Below, in pieces: positions 12,462-24,507 of a DNA stretch of 63,087 bases; the first letter of the stretch is position 1, and the number at the start of each line of letters is the position of its first letter. This DNA is from Phoronis australis (taxonomy: Eukaryota; Phoronida; Phoronidae). A program made the translations under genes and the position numbers. The notes below the pieces were generated by a model. That model saw only the letters and a program-made list of their open reading frames with translations. It did not search any database and was not told the DNA's origin. Location: assembly GCA_002633005.1 (NCBI GenBank), contig NMRA01000679.1:17620-80706 (forward strand), read 5' to 3'.

Positions 12462-13985
12462 GTGGTGCAAACTACACTAAATCCATCCAAAAATGAGAGG
12501 ACAGCGTCATCTTACTAATAAATTCCTATATGCCAAATTTTATGAAAATACGTTGAGGACCTTTGAATATACTGAAGTAAACATCACAAACTAAAATTGC
12601 CACCAGTCCGACAGTTCGCTTGTGTCATCCCATCCACTAAAGGAATACATGTGCAAAATTTCATGAACATACGTCAAAGGGTTTTGGAGACAGAGCACCG
12701 GATGCCGGATGGGGATAACGGTATAATGCGTCCACATAAAAATATGTGGGCGCATAAGAATACAGGAGAATAGCATCATCTGATTAATAGATGCTTATTG
12801 CCAAGTTTCACGAAAATCCGTTGAGTACATTTGAAGATACAGATGTAACCTTAAAAAGTCAAATTGACCCTAGGGGGCAGTCGGGTACATCAGAAATTTG
12901 TGGTCATTTGTCGTCAAATGCATAGAAACACACCTGCCAAAATCTCATCAAGATTCTGTGAGGGGTTTATGAGATACAGGTGCTGATGCCAGATGCCCAG
13001 AGAGACCGATGACGGTGATATGGTCCAACATTTAAATATGTGGGCACATAATAATGGCCAGTAAGTGGTGCAAAATACCTCAAATCTATCTGAAAACAAG
13101 AGGACAGTGTCATAACACTAATAGATGCCTATCTATAAAATTTTATGAAAATCCGTTGAGGACCTCCAAATAATAAAATTACCAGTAATTGGATAGGTAG
13201 AAAATTTGCTGTCATCAGACCAGTCTGAAAGTTGCCATCATCCGTTGTCAAGTTCATAAAAACATATCTGTCAAATCTCAATGTGATCTTGCAAGGGGCT
13301 TAGGAGATACAACTAAGCCCATCGGATTACGGATGTCGAGACAGTGATGACGGCAATATGCACCCACAAATAAGTCGGCACATAAAAGCGATTGCTAGGT
13401 GGTGCAAAATATGTTAAATTCAACTGAAAATGTTAATTATTAGCTGAATTTCATGCAAAACAGTCAAATATAGATAGTTAAAACAAGAACAGACTAGAAA
13501 ACAACACAAATGGTCACATGTGGCACACAATAGATCGAATGCATCCAAAATTACAAAGAAGTTGTCCTTTCCTTCATAGAAATCTATTTGCCGAAAATCA
13601 TGAATGTTATCCAAATGTACAGAGGCAAATGAAAACAGTAGCAATTGCCACAGAGGGGTGGTGCGGCATTCTCAACGGTTCATAACTATAGTTATTATCT
13701 GCTATCAGCTCCATAAGAATTTCACACAAAACTCTTTCAAATGCTTATTTAGATATAGTCCCACCCCAGAAAATTGAATCAAAAATAAAATGCATCATCA
13801 TCTCCTTAATTAATAAACCTCTATTTTGCTAAATTTCATGGAAATCCATCCAGAAACTCCAAAGATACAGAAGCAAATGTAGCAAAATTGTATGAGGGCA
13901 CAGCTAGAGTCAGATCTGTCCAAAACTAGTCATAACCTTAAAACCACTCAGAAAAGATACCTTTTAGAACCAAAAATAGCGTACC
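12462..13985 (+). repeat. Tandem-array block, degenerate toward the right
   Basis: Same-orientation monomers continue from the A motif at 12462. Hairpin variants end near 12755 (GTGGGCGCATAAGAAT), 13050 and 13380. From about 13450 onward monomers become hard to follow and CCACTAGG is mostly lost. Confidence 0.7.
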
Positions 13986-14056
13986 TTGCATAGAATGTGT
14001 ACAGCCGTTTTGTCCATATCTCACAAACTTGTTTCACTACCGGGTTCGCCCTCTAA

Positions 14057-14302
14057 CGTTATAGAAGAAAACAAGAAAAACAGTCTCGGGGATACATTAG
14101 TGTCGGGGGTAATCCCGCAACAAATCTAAATATACCACAGGTAGGTCAAGTCCTGGGTCTTTGTTACAACAGGGTCTATGGACTTAGTCGAGCCAAGAAA
14201 CTTGTTTCTGATGACAATGAAAGAGAAGCTGATGTTCCGTTATGTGAAATGAGCATTGCGTGCTCATGTCGTGAACACATCCACTACCCCAAGAAACTGT
14301 AG
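14057..14302 (+). CDS. Unidentified coding-like frame without start codon
   Basis: About 81 codons are open between stops at 14054 and 14300. The composition looks protein-like, with GGNPATNLNIPQVGQVLGLC early and a Cys/His run SIACSCREHIHYP near the end. There is no in-frame ATG until late. CCACAG|GT near 14140 could also be read as a splice site. I do not recognise the family. It may be an internal exon or a decayed transposon gene; chance is possible at this length. Confidence 0.25.
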   Translation, partial: RYRRKQEKQSRGYISVGGNPATNLNIPQVGQVLGLCYNRVYGLSRAKKLVSDDNEREADVPLCEMSIACSCREHIHYPKKL

Positions 14303-14477
14303 GAACACCACATTTATCCACCTTCACTCTTATCAGGCTTCTATTGTGAGTCACCATGCGTGAATAATTGGCTGATAAGCCACCTATGGAACTACTTTTG
14401 GCTGAATGGATGACCAGGCCATAAAATGATACTTAACCAAGACCAGTTAAATAACGCTGCAGGGAATAGTTTTAACT

Positions 14478-14531
14478 ATGCCCACTCTTTCGAAATTGCC
14501 ACCTTCATGGCAATTTTGAAAGAGTGGGCAT
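14478..14531. repeat. Compact stem-loop, 24-bp arms
   Basis: ATGCCCACTCTTTC at the left edge pairs with GAAAGAGTGGGCAT at the right edge. The arms are 14478-14501 and 14508-14531, with one mismatch and a 6-nt loop. The loop is too small for a normal foldback transposon. Confidence 0.9.
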
Positions 14532-14734
14532 CTTCTGCTAGTTTTTCGCCGAAAGTGTTTTAAAAAACTTGGTTTACCGACCTCTGATTTTCTGGATTAT
14601 GCAAACATTCAAATTCAAATTTGCAACGTTTTCATTTCCGCCATCATTATGCTATGGAAACAAGAAAAAATTGGCAACAATCCATACAAGCAACAAAGCA
14701 TATGTCGTAGCATCACCTAGACTTGGTAGAAAGC

Positions 14735-15215
14735 TGTATACCGGGAGCTTACAAAAATTTATTTCACAGGGAGAGGACGCTTATTGTAGCCTAAGACAGT
14801 TCAGAAACCCGGTTTCCAAAACGGGTAAGTAAAATCGGAAGCTAGGATTTATCAAATTTACGCTCTGTGACGTAATTGTAGCCTATGACAGTCTTTCTAC
14901 AAAATTGTGGTGTATTGCTATCAAACTCCGTTGTTAAATTACGATCATTTTTCAAAAAATTGGGCTGAAATCCCAAGGCGAAAACTTGCCAACTGTTACG
15001 TCGCTGAACCGCGATTGTCAACAGGAAAACTTGAATTCTTGAATGAAAATACAGTTTCGACACAACAAATTACCTGAAATCCTCCTTATGTTTTACAATT
15101 TTTTAAGTTCATGTGGAGTCCAGATTAATTGCGATTAAGTCCAAACCTGCACTACATAGTACCCCACAACACGAGAAAAATCTCTGGATGAACACACATG
15201 CTGTTGCCAGGTGAG
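14735..15215 (+). mobile_element. Family A DNA transposon, decayed arm
   Basis: This matches the arm of the 20031 and 30224 copies: GGGAGCTTA, an AGGACGCTTATTGTAGCC block, AATCGGAAGCTAGGATTTAT, TTTACGCTCTGTGACG, and CACGAGAAAAATCTCTGG near 15170. The outer CCGTATTCGCCC tip is lost and the second arm is missing. Confidence 0.7.
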
Positions 15216-16092
15216 TAGTATAGTAAGAGGTTTAGGAGTCTTATTTTGAGGGTCTCGGTCACAGGTCATCCATTTGAAAAGAAAGGGTCAAAGGTCACGT
15301 GGAATAACTGCGATCCGAAGGGACACCATCTGCCTACCAGACGGATGTGTCAATGACGTTACACCTCATGACGTAATAGGATTAATTGGACCCCTTAGAG
15401 AGGCACCTCGATGCACGTTTTGCGGCTCCTAGCAACGGATCGAGAATCGAAATAAAAGAGGGATGCTGAATAAGAACAAAACTTATTTCGTGCGCGCCAA
15501 GTGTCGTCATTGTATATTGTTTGTTCCGTCTCATGTGTCCAAAACAAAGGCGTATACAAAAGGGGATAACCACCCAACTCAACAACAGATGTCGTGTAAA
15601 TTCTAACCCAGGCCCCTACGGTACTAAGCGAATCGTACTCATAATACTAATAATAAGAAGCAACTAGCTAACACAGAACATAAAACTGATAGCGTTTAAA
15701 CGTGTATTAATGACAAACCAACACTACAAAAATCATCATTCAAGATGTCCAAAAAAGTAACCTATAGCAACTTATCAAATGTCCGAATTAAATGTTCAAA
15801 GGTCCAGTGGTGACGCCGTCGTCGAACACTTGTCGTTTGGGATAAAAGTAGGTGAACGCGCACCTCTCTTGCAGGTAGGTATACATAGTGTTGGAAATAG
15901 TCTGACCAACTAAGAGAGAAAAGAAACTTTTCGTGTTTAACCGAGTATTACTAACGGCATACAAAATTGAATAAAGACGGATGAATGCAAAGGATGACAT
16001 GAAGTTTTCGTTCACAAATATAAACAAAGCAACGTCTGAGCTTTGAAAAATCTTACATAATCATCGCGTAAAGTCTGGGCTGACACAAACCC
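15216..16092. other. Unassigned non-repeat stretch
   Basis: No domain, RNA gene or family is recognisable. Open frames of 60-79 codons exist on the minus strand (15382-15585, 15788-16027) but show nothing I can identify. Confidence 0.3.
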
Positions 16093-16375
16093 TAGGGTTC
16101 ATTAAGTACATTTTGAACCCGTTTGCGAATTTTGAACTTCAATAGTGTGCTGGATACTTTAATAAATTTCACCAAACATGTCTTTCTTGTTACTAGGTTC
16201 ATTACGTGCGTTTCGAACCAAACAACTGTGCACACATATGTTGCAAATAAATGATCATCTATATATTATCAATGTGTTGAATACTTACACAAATTTCACC
16301 TAACACGCCTTTCTTGATATTCCTTACGTGTATTTCGAACTAAAGAACTGGGCACACACGCGTCGCAAATAAGTG
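16093..16375 (+). repeat. Degenerate tandem repeat, ~128-bp period
   Basis: TTCACCAAACATGTCTTTCTTG (about 16168) recurs as TTCACCTAACACGCCTTTCTTG about 128 bp later. TTACGTGCGTTTCGAACCAA recurs as TTACGTGTATTTCGAACTAA, and GCACACATATGTTGCAAATAA as GCACACACGCGTCGCAAATAA. There are about two and a half units, unrelated to the CCACTAGG array. Confidence 0.75.
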
Positions 16376-17241
16376 ATGTGCCACAGTAGATGAAGTTCTT
16401 GGAAAATTGTCATCAAAGCTGTCCGCTTCACACTAACAACATATCTGCCAATTTTCACAATCATCCTAAGAGTGGTTTGGTTGACAGAGGGGCAGATGCC
16501 AAAAACAGACTAGAAAACAGTAAATATGGCCACTAGATGGTGCAAAATATCATGAATCCATCCGAAAACAGGAACATGTCATCATTTTAATAGAAAGCTG
16601 CTTATCAAATTTCATAACAAGAGCAACGTGGAGCACTGAAATGCGCCCACGAATGTACTGCAAAGAGTGTGGTTCTGGAATAGTTTTTGTATCATAAACA
16701 TGGCCACAAGATAGTGCAAAACGTCCAATCCATCTGAAAACAGAACATGTCATTGCTTCTTAAATAAGAAGCTATTTGCCAAATTTTATAAAAATCTGTT
16801 AAGGAACTTCAGAGAAACAAAGAAAAATAGAAAAAAATTAAATGGCCACTACAGGGCAAAGGGTCTGCCTCAAAGTGGTCGTCATATAAATACACTTACA
16901 AGATTTAATATAGATTGTGCAGTGGGTTTAGGGGATACAGCTATGGTCGCAAAACAAAACAAAACCATCAGTAGCAGGCGCCACAGTAATCAAAGTTGTC
17001 ACCAGTAGGCACCACAGTAGTCAAAGTCATCGGAAAATAACCGTCAGCCATCCTCTTCATAGTAAGAACATACATGCCAATTTCCACAATCATCCTCAGA
17101 GCTTTTTGATTGATACAGGGGTGGACGCCAAAAAACAGACTTGAAAACAGTAAAACTCGCCACTAGGTAGTGCAAAATTACCTCGAATCCATCCGAAAAC
17201 GAGAGGATAGCATTATCTCACCAATAGATGCCTATATTCCA
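16376..17241 (+). repeat. Tandem-array block
   Basis: Same-orientation monomers include a putative 5' start ACAAGAGCAACGTGGAGC at about 16617 followed by ATGCGCCCACG. The block breaks at CCAAATTTTC near 17241 and picks up at 17531. Confidence 0.8.
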
Positions 17242-17530
17242 AATTTTCCTGTTACCCCAATTCATTAGTCATTCTTTGCAGTATTTCACACCCGCCATGT
17301 CTCACTGTGTGTGTCGTCAGCTTATATACTCTGTGGTGGCATTACTGCGTCATTTTATCTTCACTTGAGAATGAAACAAGTATGTTTCGAAATATCGTGT
17401 GTCTTTTAATTATGTCGCTAGGTCAGTTACTGTATCTATGTTCAGTTGAGAGTAGAGTTTTGTTCCGAAAGTATGAACGCAACGGAATAAAGACTGTGAA
17501 CAATGAAAAGTGTCGTGCATTTAACAAATT
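17242..17530 (+). mobile_element. Short insertion with GAAAC stem-loop, family R5
   Basis: About 290 bp split a monomer. It contains a stem-loop (about 17363-17395: GAGAATGAAAC, AAGTAT, GTTTCGAAATATCG) and ends in an AACGGAATAAAG segment, a CAATGAAAAGTGTCGTG segment and TTAACAAATT. Both parts recur at 28300-28445, with the stem-loop inverted. No coding region. A SINE-like or Penelope-related fragment is possible. Confidence 0.55.
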
Positions 17531-17985
17531 CTGTCAACATTATATAAACACATTTGCTAAATTTAGTAATGATCCTGCAAAGGGTGAGGAGATATAGCCA
17601 TTTACACAAATAAAACAAAACTGCCACTAGGAGGCGTAACATTAGTCAAAGTCATTGGAAAATCATCGCCAGCCATCCTCTTTATAGTAAAAACAAACAT
17701 GCTAATTTTCACATCATCCTTAGAGCGGTTTCTTTGGTAAAGGGGCGGACCCAAAAAAACAGACTTGAAAACAGTATAAATGGCCACTAGGTGGCGCAAA
17801 CTACGTCGAATCCATCCAAAAACAAGAGGACAGTTTCATCTCACTAATAGATGCCTATATTCCAAATTTTATGATAAGACGTTGAGCACTGTCAAAGATA
17901 AAGAGATAAGCGTAAAAAACTAAAATTCCCACTAGGGAGCACACCGGTAGTCGAAATAGTCTGAAAAGCATCGTCAACCGTGCTG
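17531..17985 (+). repeat. Tandem-array block
   Basis: Monomers resume with the CATTATATAAACACATTTGC segment. The A motif at 17781-17799 (TGGCCACTAGGTGGCGCAA) is one of the cleanest in the window. Confidence 0.85.
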
Positions 17986-18785
17986 GGATTTTTATTTAAA
18001 CCTCAACCATTGCTGCCACATGATCGCATAGTAATAGCTTACCTATGACCAAGAGCTGTTATGCTTGCGTAGTCACCACTGCCCTCCACACGCCCCTTAG
18101 CAACCAAGTGAGAGCACTCATGGTGAGACTCCCTCTTGACCATCTGATTATACTGTTGACTGCCTTGTGAACAAGTAGCTTGCCTAAACCACCTGTAAGT
18201 GAGAGTTGTGCATAAGCTACAGACATCTGAATTGGCAACATTACTTAGTATGTTAGTCCGATAGTATTATTGATATTTATTATTTCTTTGCTAGCCAATT
18301 GTTTGTGTTTATAGAAACTTGTTTTGGCTGTCAGTTGAGTCAGCGACCAACCCATCCGGTGCATTCACACATGTTTTGATGATCTCTGTAGTAAACAATA
18401 TTGCATAATGGTCATTCACAGAATCATAGCCTAAAGACAGCTGACCATTACCATATATGGCAAACACAACAGAATAGTTCAGATGATTGTTGTGAAGGTT
18501 CTTATAGTTGCTTCCTGTTTTTTCCTGTAGAATATTGAATCATAAAGTTTAGTGCATGCAACCCACATATTTGAAACTTGTATATATATCCGTTCACTTG
18601 TCTAATAAAGACAGTCCTCATCTTGCTACTGCCAGTTGCTTTACTGGTGTAATTGAGTGTTCCACACTTAGTTACTGAATACAACCATCTCACTGATGGA
18701 CCGAGACAGTCCACAACACAACACAACGCTGCTACTAAGTCGAGTTATTCTACTATTCTACTACAGATACAGTAACCGCAACAAC
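17986..18785. other. Unassigned ~800-bp insertion in the array
   Basis: It breaks the array after GTCAACCGTGCTGG and the array returns at CATGCCTACATTCC. It includes TATATATA (about 18590) and TAATAAAG 20 bp on. That could fit a solo LTR (promoter plus poly-A signal), but I found no matching TG...CA boundaries or target duplication. Confidence 0.35.
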
Positions 18786-20028
18786 ACATGCCTACATTCC
18801 AAATTTTATGAAACTTCGTCGAGGACCTTTGAATATACAGAGGTAAACATAAAAAACTAAAATTGGTCACTAGGGATGACTCTGGTGGTCAGAGCTGTGC
18901 AAAAGTCGTCGTCGTCCATTGTCAAAACCATATAAATACATTTCTAAATTTAGTAAATATCCTGTAAACTGTTTAGGAGATACAGACATGAGCGCAAAAA
19001 ACACAAAACTGCCACTAGGATGCGCCATAGTAGTCGAAGCCATCGGAAAATCATTGTCAGCCATCCTCTTCATGGTTAGTACATGTCAATTTTCACAATC
19101 ATCTTTAGAGCAGTTTGGTTTATAGAGGGGTGGATGGCAAAAAACAGGCTCGAAAACAGTAAAAATGGCCACTAGGTGGTGTAAACTACGTCGAATCAAT
19201 CCGAAAACAAGAGGATAGTTTCATCTTACTAATAGATGCCTATATTGCAAATTTTATGATAAGACGTTGAGTACTGTCAAAGATAAAGAGGTAAGCATAA
19301 AAAACTAAAATTCCCACTAGGTAGCACATCGGTAGTTGGACAGGTTCAAAATTCATCGTCATCTGTCGTCAGTTTCACAGGAACACATCTGCCAAATCTC
19401 AACACGATCCTGTGAGGAGTTTAGGAGATACAGCTGCTGATGCCGGACAGACACAGATGACAGCAATATGTGACCACATATGAATATGTGGGCGCGTAAT
19501 AATCCTTTCAGCGACTTGGTAGACAGAGAGGGTAATGTCAAAAACTCGCGGCACAGAATACGTTCAATACATCCAATAATGAGAAGGTGTCAGCATCTCC
19601 TTAGTAAACACCTAGTTACAAAAATACATGATAATTAACAGGCCACTGTATGTCGAATCAATCTGTAAACAACATCTCTTTATTAGAAACCTATTTATTG
19701 ACTTTCATAAAAATCCATCAAGGTATTTCAACGACACAGAAGACAACTGAGGGAAAAAACTAAAATTGCCTCAGCGAGATACAGTGGTAGCTGGATATGT
19801 AAAGATGTCCTCGTCCTCCATTGTCAACTTCACTACACTAGTCAACATTATCAAGACCCTGCAATGCACACAGGAGATACAGCCACAGACGCAAAAAATA
19901 AAACTACCAATAGCCCGAGTCATACAAAAATCTTTGTCAGACTTCTTCACACTGGAAACATACACATCCATTTGATGATTGAGGGGCGGATGCCAAAATC
20001 ATTCTGGAAACACAGTAAAAATGTCAAC
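18786..20028 (+). repeat. Tandem-array block up to a family A insertion
   Basis: Same-orientation monomers include the A motif near 19166 and a hairpin variant ending GTGGGCGCGT (19490-19499). After about 19560 copies are diverged. A family A element starts directly after TA at 20029-20030. Confidence 0.78.
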
Positions 20029-20030
20029 TA

Positions 20031-20715
20031 CCGTATTCACCCTAATAAGCTCCCAGGGCGCTTAGAAAAATTTGCTTCAGGAAGGGGGGCGCTTATTATA
20101 GCCCAAGTGGTTGAAACCTGGTCTTCGAAACAGGTAAAATCGTAAGCTAAAATTCATCAAATTTACACTCTGTGATGCATCTGTAACATATGACGGAGTT
20201 TCTACAAAATTGCAGTGCATTGCTATCAATCTTTGTTGTTAAATTACGAGCATTTTTCAGAAAATCCCACAACCAAAAAATTGCCGACTGATGCATCGCT
20301 GCCTCACGATTGCGAATAGGTCAACTTGAATTCGTGAGTAAAAATATAGTCCTCCTGAAGTGTTCAAAATAGCGTCCCTAAGATTTTTAAATTCCTGTAG
20401 AGCCGGGATTAACAGCATATTAAGTCCAAATCTGCACTAGATTGCATTCCGGAACACGAGAAAAATCTCTGGGCGAACACACGTTGTTGTCACATGTTTG
20501 TTTTGAAGTTCGTCTGGTTATTGTGTGAAAGAACGAGCGCATGCATGTCATCCGATGGGAGTTTATTTGCCAGAGTAAATGCGAAGAATTGATCTAGGTA
20601 TTCGTAACTAAGGAAATTAACACAACCAGTAAAGCAGAACGTGCTAAAAACAATCGAAGTCTCGGTGGGAATAATGATGGTAATTATGGGCGACACTTTC
20701 ATTATTATGCCCAAG
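20031..20715 (+). mobile_element. Family A DNA transposon, one arm
   Basis: It starts CCGTATTCACCCTAATAAGC after TA. GGGGGCGCTTATTATAGCCC follows, which can pair back to the start (subterminal inverted repeat). The rest matches 30224-30860. The opposite arm with the HIRAN-like segment is absent, so the copy is truncated. Confidence 0.82.
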
Positions 20716-21829
20716 ATAGATCAAAGGCTTAACAAAGTAAGGTAACAAAGGGTAGAATGACCTATGCTTGATTAAAATTATTTTGTAAATTTATTAACAG
20801 ATTTTTTTACACTAGATGAAATAAGAGAATTATAAGAACTACCCCTCCCTTTATCTCAAGACTATACTGTTATTTGGTCTGAAAGGTTCTTTTGAGCTGT
20901 AAGGGTGAATCACATGAATTTGCAACATGGTATAACTAATAACATTATTGAAATCATGTTCTAAAACAGTTGAAGATGTGGTTTCATTGTAATACACATA
21001 AAAGATTGAGAGAAATCTTAAAACAAGGAGCAATAAGTTAAGAGTTTTCCATGGTTAGGAGTGATCAGCTGTATTTGTGAATTAATTTTCAGACAGATTT
21101 CACAAAAAATAATACAATTTTGAGAGATGTTGTTGCACATAAATGCGATCATCCAACAAAAAATGTGAGTTATGCATTGTTTTTAATGCAACCGACCTCA
21201 ATAGACGTCAATGTTCTGCAAGAATGTAATTAGAGTTACAATAAACAAAAAAGTAGAAATTCTGGCAGCCCAAAAACGACCAAGAAGAGTAGCACCTCAC
21301 ATGCACAGAAAAATGTAAGTACGGTAAGAATAACACTTACAGATTATGTTAGGATTCTCAAAAATCATGTCGTGTTTTGGTCATGATAGACCGACCCGAA
21401 AAACCTCGCCTCATTTTCAGATCAGTGGAAATTCTTGAGAAAACCACAAACATTTGTTTGGCTCACTCAGGGTAACATGAGATTTCACCTGAAGGCCTTA
21501 AGTTTCATTGCCAGACCAGGCGTAATTACCATGTTTGTTGTCCCTACTGCCGCAATGGGCAACACACTATTGAACTTGCTGATCAAAGAGTGTCAAGTTT
21601 ATAGTCCCTGTAATCCCTGAGATTCTATAACGAACATTTCACATTATGCATCCAAATTTTACAAACCTTGGAACATCATATCTCACAAATGACTGATCTG
21701 AGATTCCATGCTGTATGCAACATTCCCCTTAGTAAGCGCTTTTAAAATGCACTACATGCATAAAGCGGTATCAAAGATATGTTGTTTATAAAAAATCAAA
21801 AGTGATGATTTAGAAAACTGTAACAACTT
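20716..21829. other. Unassigned AT-rich stretch
   Basis: No gene or family is recognised. One 61-codon plus frame (21435-21620) shows no known domain. Confidence 0.3.
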
Positions 21830-23520
21830 TTAGGGGTCTGCAAAACTATTGTTTGAGGAACCATTCCGCATATGAAACCATTCTGCAACTGTCACATTGA
21901 GTAATTAATTATTGTTACAATTGAAATTTTAATCCTAATCTTTTATGCTGGTTGCACATTAAGACTAGAATATTTCATGGTTTCCACTAATATTTAACTA
22001 AACGCAGCCAAATGACATAGACGAGATGTCAAGTTTTTCTGAGTCTGCTTGAGGAACTGTTCTGCATCACAAACTATTGAGCAAGTCTTCCATTATTGTT
22101 CATGTTGATACACTGATACTTTCATTTGTTCCTGACAATGAAAAGTATTTCAAGTTTGTTGCACCTGAATAAAACTTCAGTGCTTCTTTGGATCACGCAC
22201 TAGACCCCTTAAAGGACTACTTGTCTTAAGTAATTTCCAACACACTATTTTAAAATACAAACCAGTTGACTAATCTAATTCACTAACCTGCATTAGAAAA
22301 AGAGATGAACTTTACCTTCTTCTCAATGAGTATTATGTTAAATGTCTAAATATGGCACAAGCGACCCTCTGAACAAATACTCACCAAAACCATCCTATTT
22401 GAGGATCGTTCTGCATGCGGAACCATTTCACATGTGGAACTGTTCTGCAACTGTTACATCGATTAATTAATTAATTAATGTTAGTGATGAAATTCTGATA
22501 CTTGTGTTTTGTGCTTCTTGAGGGCTCGGCAAAACTATTGCTGGCAGAACCGATCCGCAACTGTCAGATTGATTAATTAATTATTGTTAAGTTTTACACA
22601 TTGATACGTTCAATTGTTATCAACAATGAAATGTATTTCAAATTTATTGCGCGTGAAGAAAAGTTAAAGATTTGAAGGCTCTGCAAAACTACCCTGTTTG
22701 CAGACCCGTTCTGCATGCAGATTTATTCCTCAAATGTCACATTGATTTTTAATAATTATTATTTTTGAAATTTAAGAGCACCTAAGAAGTGCATTCATAT
22801 TTTTGTATGTTAATGAGAATAGAATGTATTTCACATGTGGATCATGCGAAACTGTCACATCAATCAACTAACTATTATTAGGATTGTCACATTAGTCCCA
22901 TTTAGATATCAACTTTTGGCCTGGCGCAACTGACACGGAGCAAATTGACCCTTGTCAAGCAGCGGTTTACACACACAACTCACTAATTGTGGCAAGACAG
23001 AACTTGCAGGCTGGAGAGACTGGATCGCACATGCGCAGGTTTACAAAGGACGAGAGTAGCAGAGAGAAAGAACCCGTACATAGGTCATTAGGCAAGTGCA
23101 GTAGAGATGATCCTCTCCGCCTTGCCCCAGCTTCACATTTAGACAAGAAATTGATATGGAGCAAGATGTTCGGGCGCAAATTACTCTACCTCACTAATAG
23201 GTGGCAATTTGCTCTGTGTCAGTCCCGTTGACACACTGGAACAACTTGTTCCGTGTCAGCTGATCCATGTCAACTTTTGAAGTGTAAACGGCGCTATTGA
23301 TACTTTCAAGTGTTATTGAGAATGGAATGCATTTTAACTGCGCATGATGAAAATTAAAAAAATCTGAGTGCTCCACAAAACTATTCCATTTGCAGAACTG
23401 TTCCGCTTGTGGCACCGTTTCACAAATGATACACTAATCATTTAACTATTGTTAGAGTGGACACATTACTATTTTCAAGTATTGAGAATAGAATGTATTT
23501 CGTGTTTATTGGACCAGGAA
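21830..23520 (+). repeat. Degenerate tandem repeat with TCTGCA boxes
   Basis: Six or seven diverged copies of a 150-200 bp unit occur near 21835, 22050, 22395, 22520, 22675, 22835 and 23360. Typical pieces are GGCTCTGCAAAACTATT, GGAACCATTCTGCA, ACTGTCACATTGATTAATTA and TATTGTTA. Links such as AATGAAATGTATTTCAAATT sit between units. There is no relation to the CCACTAGG array. A foldback element interrupts it at 22923-23232. Confidence 0.7.
22923..23232. mobile_element. Foldback/MITE-like insertion
   Basis: CTGACACGGAGCAAATTG (about 22930) is inverted near the right end as CAATTTGCTCTGTGTCAG (about 23206-23223). TCAACTTTTG lies just outside on both sides (about 22910 and 23269) and may be a target duplication or part of the surrounding repeat. 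The interior encodes nothing recognisable. Confidence 0.6.
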
Positions 23521-23566
23521 AAAATGGCCATTAGATGGCACAGAATACATTGAACCAAATCAATCA
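23521..23566 (+). repeat. Single A-type array monomer
   Basis: AATGGCCATTAGATGGCACA and a GAATACATTGAACC-like tail stand alone between the tandem repeat and the LINE relic. It shows the array family also existed here. Confidence 0.55.
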
Positions 23567-24505
23567 GTGGAGTTTGTCTCCCAATATAAATATCCACCAA
23601 GATTAGTTTCATCCAAAGTGACTAAAACTCTGGCATGTCGAAGCAGTAAAGCTGCTATGTCTATCTCTAAAATTAGAAACTCAAGCACGAAAATACCACT
23701 GAGGGTATCTCTTGAACTGTTTGATAAAATTGCGGTGCTAACTATGTGCTAAGGTGCGGAAATCTGATGATTGAAACAATATGAATGGCTTGAAAAAGTA
23801 TGTGTTAAATTCTGTAAAATTGCTCTTGGAGTTGGAAACTCTAGCTCAAATGCAGCTCTATGCAAAGTACTATGTCACATGTGTAAAATGTTGTCTAAAG
23901 TTTTTGAACATGCCACCCCACTACACTAAAGCACTTATGACATGTTAGCTGATTTAGATCGGAATGGGAGAAATACTTGGGTATCTTCTGTAAGACAATT
24001 GCTATCAAGATAAGGTTTTTATGAAATTTGGTTGAATCAAGGTGTCACATGCGGAGTCTCGTTTTTTTAAGTATCTTCGCGCAGAGTTAATGACTGCTAT
24101 GAGCAAGGTTGGAAATCAGAAATTGAGCATAATGCAAAACTTAAAATACTACTGTAACTTTAAGACTCTGCACTGTTTCAAACCATATTTTAAGTTTCCG
24201 TTACACAATTGTCTTATTCAAGTGTTTACTCGGTTACGTTGCTCCAACAGTTGCAATGCTCCAACCATAGTGGAAGTGGGTAGACACGAGAAAGTGGAAT
24301 ATTATAATACGACTTCCGGTTAATTTGCAAGAGATATTGTGAACTTATGTCACATGTTGAGAAAGAAGTTCAATGGCAGCACTCAACTCAAGAATCCTTT
24401 ATATGCCTGCTAGCTAATCCAGAAGAAGAGAACAGCTCTTAAATGGATTGACTGCCTGTACAAACTTGCTTGTTACTTGGCGAAATTTAAAGTTATTGAT
24501 GCTCT
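23567..24505 (+). pseudogene. CR1-like retrotransposon ORF2 C-terminus relic
   Basis: Broken frames read as the C-terminal half of a non-LTR retrotransposon polyprotein, after the RT fingers. YKYPPRLVSSKV corresponds to the YLGV block; LELFDKIAVLTMC and LEKVCVKFCKIALGVG to the thumb region; ELMTAMSKVG, CLIQVFTRLRCSN and EVGRHEKVEYYN to the C-terminal LRxxxHxLxxExGR block. Stops and frameshifts are frequent (stop at 23750, shifts near 23790 and 24035). Catalytic RT motifs and endonuclease are absent. This gene type is common in marine invertebrates. Confidence 0.78.
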
Positions 24506-24507
24506 GT

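Larger units (their letters stand above)
13986..14734. other. Unassigned insertion with one coding-like frame
   Basis: Not array sequence. It contains the open frame 14057-14302 and the stem-loop 14478-14531, listed separately. The rest shows no recognisable family. Confidence 0.35.

Noticed and set aside
17363-17395. Hammerhead ribozyme at the R5 stem-loop
   Set aside because: CTGATGA is replaced by TTGAGAATGA, so only the stem and CGAAA part resemble the motif.
18250-18720. Solo LTR (TATATATA then AATAAAG)
   Set aside because: No matching terminal bases or target duplication could be found; left as unassigned.
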